Below are positions 6,459-10,163 of a stretch of DNA of 10,163 bases, one piece after another. The stretch comes from an uncultured Clostridia bacterium (GTDB taxonomy: Bacteria; Bacillota; Clostridia; UBA1381). The translations under genes and the position numbers were made by a program. The stretch lies in NCBI GenBank assembly GCA_905235885.1, contig CAJONM010000186.1, positions 1 to 10,163 on the forward strand. Direction: 5' to 3'. The notes under the pieces were generated by a model. It was not told where the DNA came from and did not search any database. It saw nothing but the letters and a program-made list of their open reading frames with translations. Numbering within the stretch: the stretch's first letter is position 1; each line of letters begins with the position of its first letter.

Positions 6459-8051
6459 CTACTTCGCGTAGTCGACAGCTCTTGTCTCACGGATAAGGCT
6501 GACCTTGATCTGACCGGGATATTCCAGCTCGTCCTCGATTTTCTTTGCTATGTCCTTGGCAACGATTATCATTGCGTCATCGTTTACCGCTTCGGGCTTG
6601 ACCATGATCCTGATCTCACGCCCTGCCTGAATGGCGAATGACTTGTCGACGCCCTCAAATTCGTTTGCAAGCTCTTCGAGCTTTTGCAGACGCTTTATGT
6701 ATGTCTCAAGATTTTCGCGCCTTGCGCCGGGTCGTGCCGCGGAGATCGCATCTGCCGCCTGAACGAGCGTTGCGATGATCGTTTGCGGCTCCACATCGCC
6801 GTGATGCGCCATGATGGCGTGGATAACATCCTTATTTTCGCGGAATTTCTTTGCTATATCCGCGCCGATCGTTACATGGGATCCCTCGACCTCATGATCG
6901 ACCGCCTTGCCGATGTCATGCAAAAGACCGGCACGCTTTGCCAAGGTTACATCGCAGCCCAACTCGCCTGCCATTACGCCGGCAAGATGCGCCACTTCAA
7001 TGGAGTGCTTGAGCACATTCTGACCGTAGCTCGTTCTGTAGCGGAGCTTGCCCAAGAGCTTGATAAGCTCCGGATGCAGTCCGTGAACGCCCGTCGTGAA
7101 CGCCGCGTTCTCGCCCTCCTGCTTGACGATCGCATCAACTTCTTTTTTCGCTTTATCAACAGATTCTTCTATTCTCGCCGGGTGAATTCGTCCGTCAACT
7201 ATAAGCTTTTCAAGCGCTGTCTTTGCAACCTCGCGCCTTATCGGATCGAAGCTCGATACGATGACCGCCTCCGGTGTATCGTCGATTATCAGATCAACGC
7301 CGGTAAGCGTTTCGAGAGAGCGGATATTCCTTCCCTCGCGGCCTATTATGCGGCCCTTCATTTCGTCACTCGGCAAATTGACAACGGAAACCGTAGTCTC
7401 CGCCACATGGTCGGCGGACACCTTCTGTATGGAGAGAGCGACTATGTTTTTCGCTATCTTCTCGGCATTTTCCTTTGCCTCTTGCTCAATTTCTTTAACC
7501 ATTACCGCAGCGTCGTGTCTTGCGCTCATTTCTATTTCATGAACGAGGATCTCCTTTGCCTCATCTCTTGTAAGACCGGATACCCTTTCAAGCTCCTCCG
7601 TCTGCTTTTGTTTAATTTCTGCTATTTCGCTTTCTTTCTTTTCCAAGGCTCTTATTCTGCCGTTAAGCGATTGATCCTTCTTTTCCAGAGCCTCTGTTTT
7701 CTTGTCGAGAGCTTCCTCTTTCTGATTTATTCTGCGCTCCTGCCTTGAGATCTCGTTGCGACGCTCCTTGATCTCCTTGTCAAGCTCGGCACGCAGCTTC
7801 TGATTTTCTTCCTTTGCTTCAAGCAGCGCTTCGCGCTTTCTCGATTTTGCCGCGCGCTCGGCTTCGGAAACGATCTGTTTTGCCCGTTCCTCGGCAGAGC
7901 CGAACTGCGCTTCCGCTTCAAGCCGTCTGTGCTCAACGCCCGAAGCAAAGCCTTTTTTATATGCCGCAAAGGCGCTGCCGGCGCCGGCTGCGGCGATTAG
8001 AACTATCAGTACTATCAAAACTATTGTAACAGCTATTTTGAACACCTCCAT
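6459..8051 (-). CDS. rny: Ribonuclease Y
   Basis: A 530-residue membrane-anchored endoribonuclease that starts bulk mRNA decay in many Firmicutes and is part of their degradosome-like network. Visible in order are one N-terminal membrane helix (about residues 6–30), a long charged coiled coil (about 40–200), a KH RNA-binding domain with Gly237-Arg-Glu-Gly240 in the GxxG loop, and an HD metal-dependent hydrolase domain with His349, the His378-Asp379 pair in LLHDIGKA, His416-His417 and Asp434. The end RETRAVDYAK matches Bacillus RNase Y (RETRAVEYAK). Length is near the Bacillus 520. The only canonical in-frame start before the membrane helix is the ATG at 8051, but no ribosome binding site precedes it. 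The best one (GGAGG, 8045–8049) lies inside the first codons, so the exact N-terminus is uncertain by about five residues. It has its own promoter at 8270–8298 and a long leader. ymdB follows. Confidence 0.97.
   Translation of the reverse strand: MEVFKIAVTIVLIVLIVLIAAAGAGSAFAAYKKGFASGVEHRRLEAEAQFGSAEERAKQIVSEAERAAKSRKREALLEAKEENQKLRAELDKEIKERRNEISRQERRINQKEEALDKKTEALEKKDQSLNGRIRALEKKESEIAEIKQKQTEELERVSGLTRDEAKEILVHEIEMSARHDAAVMVKEIEQEAKENAEKIAKNIVALSIQKVSADHVAETTVSVVNLPSDEMKGRIIGREGRNIRSLETLTGVDLIIDDTPEAVIVSSFDPIRREVAKTALEKLIVDGRIHPARIEESVDKAKKEVDAIVKQEGENAAFTTGVHGLHPELIKLLGKLRYRTSYGQNVLKHSIEVAHLAGVMAGELGCDVTLAKRAGLLHDIGKAVDHEVEGSHVTIGADIAKKFRENKDVIHAIMAHHGDVEPQTIIATLVQAADAISAARPGARRENLETYIKRLQKLEELANEFEGVDKSFAIQAGREIRIMVKPEAVNDDAMIIVAKDIAKKIEDELEYPGQIKVSLIRETRAVDYAK
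8045..8049 (-). promoter_or_regulatory. Strong ribosome binding site inside the apparent rny start
   Basis: GGAGG overlaps the last base of the ATG at 8051 and the second codon, too close to serve that ATG. Eight bases further on is an in-frame ATA (8034–8036), which would be ideally placed as a start if it were ATG. No Shine-Dalgarno-like sequence is seen upstream of the ATG itself (the preceding bases are ATAAAACGA). The element decides where rny begins but does not settle it. Confidence 0.5.
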
Positions 8052-8263
8052 TCGTTTTATGCTCTATCTATTGCAGCACTCAATCGGGGAGGCATATCCA
8101 ATATCAATGTTTGCTTATTCGTTATATGTAAAAGTACAGTCAGCACCGGCATGCAGGTTTTTACCGGCTCATCCGCATAAGCAAGCATCTTGGAATACCA
8201 ATATGATTGCGTGCAGTTTCAATTACTGTAAAGTTACAGAAAATCTCTTAAAGAATATTAAGC
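8052..8263 (-). promoter_or_regulatory. Long, partly structured rny 5' leader
   Basis: The promoter at 8270–8298 predicts a transcript start near 8263 and a leader of about 210 bases before rny. It holds a small hairpin (8226–8239, CTGTA/TACAG arms), then a larger nested one. In the larger one, 8111–8118 pairs perfectly with 8177–8184 (8 bases, extended on both sides past single mismatches), enclosing a second 6-base pairing of 8128–8133 with 8159–8164. A CCTCC on the transcript (8088–8092) could pair with the GGAGG at the rny start. It matches no riboswitch class that I recognise. No credible protein gene was found in the 8052–8381 gap on either strand; the rest of it is the promoter and the upstream gene's terminator. 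Confidence 0.45.
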
Positions 8264-8269
8264 ACCGTT

Positions 8270-8298
8270 ATTTTATATTATTTTGCCCGATATGTCAA
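8270..8298 (-). promoter_or_regulatory. Sigma-A-type promoter for rny
   Basis: On the minus strand, TTGACA (8293–8298) is separated by exactly 17 bases from TAAAAT (8270–8275). The -35 box is a perfect consensus and the -10 box has one mismatch. It lies in a non-coding gap, faces rny, and sits downstream of the terminator of the SPFH gene, so rny appears to be transcribed independently. Start predicted near 8263. Confidence 0.78.
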
Positions 8299-8336
8299 GC
8301 GGTTTTGATAATTTAACATAATTTTCTTCAAATTGT

Positions 8337-8375
8337 AAAAAAAGAAACGGGGGTGTAAAAACATTTCCCCCGTTT
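8337..8375 (-). terminator. Intrinsic terminator of the SPFH gene
   Basis: A perfect 9-base stem (AAACGGGGG/CCCCCGTTT, arms 8345–8353 and 8367–8375) with a 13-base loop that can itself form a 3-base pairing. On the minus strand it is followed by CTTTTTTT (T run 8337–8343). It begins 6 bases after the stop codon of the SPFH gene. There is no T run on the plus strand, so it is one-directional. Confidence 0.9.
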
Positions 8376-8381
8376 GGCGTG

Positions 8382-9266
8382 TTATTCGGATTTTATGACT
8401 TCTTTAAGAGAGGTTGCAAGTCCGGCAAGCCCTTGTATGTCGGACGGAACGACGATCTTTGTCGCCTTGCCGTCGGCAAGAGCATTGAGACTTTCAAGCG
8501 ACTTGATGGTAAGATAGCCGTTTTTCGGGTCGGCGTCGTTTATGAGCTTTATGCCCTCGGCAACCGCCTTCTGAACGGAAATTATCGCCTGTGCCTTACC
8601 CTCCGCTTCGCGTATCTCCGCCTCGCGCTTCGCTTCGGCGCGCAGGATCGCGCTTTCCTTCTCGCCCTCCGCGATGAGGATCGCGCTCTTCTTCTCACCC
8701 TCAGCCTTCAGGATGCTTTCGCGCCTTTCGCGCTCCGCCTTCATCTGCCGCTCCATCGCGTCGCGGATAGCCGCCGGCGGCATGATGTTTTTAAGCTCAA
8801 CGCGGTTTACCTTTATTCCCCACGGGTCTGTCGCCTCGTCAAGGATAGAGCGCATACGCGTATTTATCGTGTCGCGCGAGGTCAGCGTCTCGTCAAGCTC
8901 CAGATCGCCGATTATGTTTCTCAGGGTCGTTGCGGTGAGATTTTCTATCGCCATCATCGGACGCTCAACGCCGTACGCATACAGCTTCGGATTCATTATC
9001 TGATAATATACGACCGTATCTATCTGCATCGTTACATTATCCTTGGTGATGACCGGCTGCGGCTCGAAATCCACTACCTGCTCCTTTAAATTAACGCGCT
9101 TTGCGATCTTGTCAATGAACGGTATCTTGATATGCAGACCGACGGGCCATGTATATTTATACGCGCCAAGCCGCTCTATAATAAACGCGTTCGTCTGCGG
9201 TACGATCTTGATGTTGAATAATATCAAAAACAGAACGACCACAGCAAGCAAAATAATCAATACCAT
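8382..9266 (-). CDS. SPFH/band-7 domain membrane protein (stomatin/QmcA-like)
   Basis: A 294-residue protein of the SPFH (stomatin, prohibitin, flotillin, HflK/C) superfamily, which forms membrane-bound oligomeric scaffolds and often modulates membrane proteases. Residues 1–18 are a hydrophobic N-terminal anchor. The band-7 domain follows (about 20–175), with the family-typical INERLGAY-like stretch (here FIIERLGAYKY), GLHIKIPFID, and DPWGIKVNRVELKNI at 147–161. Residues 177–231 form five consecutive 11-residue coiled-coil repeats beginning Ala-Glu, followed by a short C-terminal region. The ATG at 9266 was chosen for the AAAGGA 7 bases upstream (9274–9279) and for the membrane helix starting there. 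A longer open frame to 9416 would run through the promoter and into the divergent gene. The usual NfeD-type partner gene is not next to it. The family call is firm; the specific role is unknown, and qmcA or stomatin names would be guesses. Confidence 0.93.
   Translation of the reverse strand: MVLIILLAVVVLFLILFNIKIVPQTNAFIIERLGAYKYTWPVGLHIKIPFIDKIAKRVNLKEQVVDFEPQPVITKDNVTMQIDTVVYYQIMNPKLYAYGVERPMMAIENLTATTLRNIIGDLELDETLTSRDTINTRMRSILDEATDPWGIKVNRVELKNIMPPAAIRDAMERQMKAERERRESILKAEGEKKSAILIAEGEKESAILRAEAKREAEIREAEGKAQAIISVQKAVAEGIKLINDADPKNGYLTIKSLESLNALADGKATKIVVPSDIQGLAGLATSLKEVIKSE
8640..8705 (-). repeat. Tandem 33-base repeat within the SPFH gene
   Basis: Two adjacent 33-base units encode AEGEKKSAILI and AEGEKESAILR (residues 188–209) and agree at 26 of 33 bases by direct comparison. 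They are the most similar pair in a five-unit array of 11-residue coiled-coil repeats (residues 177–231, bases 8574–8738). The coil register is preserved because the unit is a multiple of three bases. Confidence 0.7.
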
Positions 9267-9299
9267 AGTATCATCCTTTCGTAAAAAATTTATAGATCT

Positions 9300-9328
9300 A
9301 TTATACAACAATATTATTTTTTTTGCAA
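9300..9328 (-). promoter_or_regulatory. Sigma-A-type promoter for the SPFH gene
   Basis: On the minus strand, TTGCAA (9323–9328) lies 17 bases from a perfect TATAAT (9300–9305), with an A-rich spacer. The predicted start near 9293 gives a leader of about 27 bases that contains the AAAGGA ribosome binding site. Confidence 0.72.
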
Positions 9329-9342
9329 TATATTTTTTTGGG

Positions 9343-9371
9343 TTGATTTTATGAAAAAAATGTGATAGAAT
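9343..9371 (+). promoter_or_regulatory. Sigma-A-type promoter for the FGGY kinase gene
   Basis: TTGATT (9343–9348) and TAGAAT (9366–9371) are separated by 17 bases, including an A run. The predicted start near 9378 gives a leader of about 29 bases. It is back to back with the SPFH promoter; the two -35 boxes are about 14 bases apart. I see no inverted repeat that would suggest a local repressor site. Confidence 0.65.
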
Positions 9372-9406
9372 TATACGGAATGATATAAAAGGGGATGATA
9401 ACGGAT

Positions 9407-10163
9407 ATGATGACAAGGGAATACATAAGGTCGGGTAAGGCGATATTGGGCATAGAGCTTGGCTCTACGCGCATAAAATCGGTACTTATCGGACAGGACA
9501 AGTCGCCTCTGGCATCCGGCAGCCACGAATGGGAAAACCGCCTTGACGGCGGCATATGGACATACACCCTCGACGATGTCCGCACAGGGCTTCGTGCCAG
9601 CTACAGCGATCTTTGTGCCGATGTAATGAAAAAATACGAAACGGACATAACCGAGCTTTCCGCGATCGGGATAAGCGCGATGATGCACGGGTATATGGCG
9701 TTTGATGAGGACGGCGAGCTGCTCGTGCCGTTCCGCACATGGCGCAACGCCATAACGGAGGAGGCATCGCAAAAGCTTACGGAGCTGTTTGATTATCCTA
9801 TACCGCAGCGGTGGAGCATCGCGCATCTTTATCAGGCGATATTAAACGGCGAGGAGCATACTAAGGACATAGCGTTCCAGACAACGCTTGCCGGATATGT
9901 TCATTGGCTCATGACCGGCGAGAAGGTGCTGGGCGTGGGCGAGGCGAGCGGAATGTTCCCGATAGATCTTGAAACAAAGCAATTCAACAAGCGTATGATG
10001 GAGCAGTTTGACGCGCTCGATAACGGCTTTGACAAAAAGCTTGAGGACATATTCCCGTCCATTCTGTCCGCCGGTGAATGCGGCGGCACGCTGACGGCTG
10101 AGGGCGCGGCATTCCTTGACGCGAGCGGGACTCTCAAGCCCGGCGCAAGGCTATGTCCGCCGG
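9407..10163 (+). CDS. FGGY-family carbohydrate kinase, N-terminal part (3' truncated by window)
   Basis: The first 252 codons of a sugar kinase of the FGGY family (ASKHA fold), which uses ATP to phosphorylate sugars or polyols such as xylulose, ribulose or glycerol. The frame is open to the window's end. Visible are the first phosphate-binding loop GIELGSTRIKSVLI (residues 15–28), the sugar-binding region with SAMMHGYMAFD (equivalent to the GQMHG segment of xylulokinase), TWRN, and a GYVHWLMTGEKVLG segment typical of the N-terminal domain. The loop has Glu17 where most FGGY kinases have Asp. The catalytic Asp and the C-terminal domain lie beyond the window. The start is uncertain: AAAAGGGG (9387–9394) is 12 bases from the ATG at 9407 and 15 from the one at 9410, and it directly abuts an ATG at 9395. 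I chose 9407. The substrate cannot be assigned, and no transporter or pathway gene is in view. Confidence 0.9.
   Translation, partial: MMTREYIRSGKAILGIELGSTRIKSVLIGQDKSPLASGSHEWENRLDGGIWTYTLDDVRTGLRASYSDLCADVMKKYETDITELSAIGISAMMHGYMAFDEDGELLVPFRTWRNAITEEASQKLTELFDYPIPQRWSIAHLYQAILNGEEHTKDIAFQTTLAGYVHWLMTGEKVLGVGEASGMFPIDLETKQFNKRMMEQFDALDNGFDKKLEDIFPSILSAGECGGTLTAEGAAFLDASGTLKPGARLCPP

Noticed and set aside
6684..7748. Long plus-strand open frame (354 codons) opposite rny
   Set aside because: It is entirely antisense to the well-supported RNase Y gene, has no recognisable domain, and its composition follows from the codon pattern of rny.
8052..8263. Known riboswitch in the rny leader (c-di-GMP, c-di-AMP, T-box considered)
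   Set aside because: None of the conserved core words I would expect for these classes is visible, so only an unclassified structured leader is reported.
8038..8316. Plus-strand open frame covering the rny leader and promoter
   Set aside because: Starts at a TTG or a later ATG without a ribosome binding site, covers the rny promoter, and resembles no protein I know. The region reads better as a leader on the other strand.
8379..9089. Plus-strand open frame of 236 codons opposite the SPFH gene
   Set aside because: Arg/Leu/Tyr-rich antisense shadow of the SPFH coding region, with no supporting motif.
9267..9416. N-terminal extension of the SPFH protein to an ATG at 9416
   Set aside because: It would cross the SPFH promoter and the start of the divergent kinase. 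The ATG at 9266 has a good ribosome binding site and begins directly with the membrane helix.
1..10163. Mobile elements, CRISPR arrays, tRNA/rRNA genes, attachment sites
   Set aside because: No transposase or integrase motif, regularly spaced repeat, tRNA-like cloverleaf or terminal repeats were seen while reading both strands.

Overview
The window is about 10 kb of chromosomal housekeeping DNA from a low-to-mid GC Gram-positive bacterium, most likely an anaerobic clostridium (Clostridia/Eubacteriales, gut type). Support comes from clostridial-type RpoB and RpoC sequences, strong AGGAGG-like ribosome binding sites, frequent ATA isoleucine codons, a rubredoxin, and an RNase Y–YmdB gene pair. 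I see no mobile element, phage, CRISPR array, tRNA, rRNA or toxin-antitoxin system, and no obvious novel multi-gene system. The points of interest are local oddities in otherwise familiar genes.

Plus strand, 1–5450: the 3' part of rpoB (already open at base 1), then complete rpoC 28 bases later, then a 52-residue rubredoxin 17 bases after rpoC. The three probably form the end of one transcript, which closes at a strong hairpin at 5494–5530. In many Firmicutes rpoC is followed by ribosomal protein and elongation factor genes (rpsL, rpsG, fusA, tuf); here that link is broken. RpoC carries an extra segment of about 80 residues compared with Bacillus subtilis. The rubredoxin has a Cys-X-Cys first knuckle instead of Cys-X-X-Cys.

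Minus strand, 5529–8051: rny (RNase Y, membrane-anchored endoribonuclease that starts mRNA decay) followed by ymdB (calcineurin-like phosphodiesterase), the same order as in Bacillus. A strong-looking promoter 212 bases or more upstream of rny gives it a long, partly structured leader. A long-loop hairpin with a T run lies between rny and ymdB, so ymdB expression may depend on readthrough. The rny start region is odd, because the best ribosome binding site lies inside the apparent first codons.

Minus strand, 8382–9266: an SPFH/band-7 (stomatin-like) membrane protein with its own promoter and a clear terminator. Diverging from it on the plus strand is the first 252 codons of an FGGY-family carbohydrate kinase that runs out of the window. 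The 140-base divergent gap is very AT-rich and holds one well-formed sigma-A-type promoter for each gene.

The genes share a general theme of RNA synthesis (RpoB/RpoC) and RNA decay (RNase Y), but nothing beyond proximity ties the two blocks together: they converge on a shared terminator and have separate promoters. All family calls come from reading motifs by eye; no database search was run.
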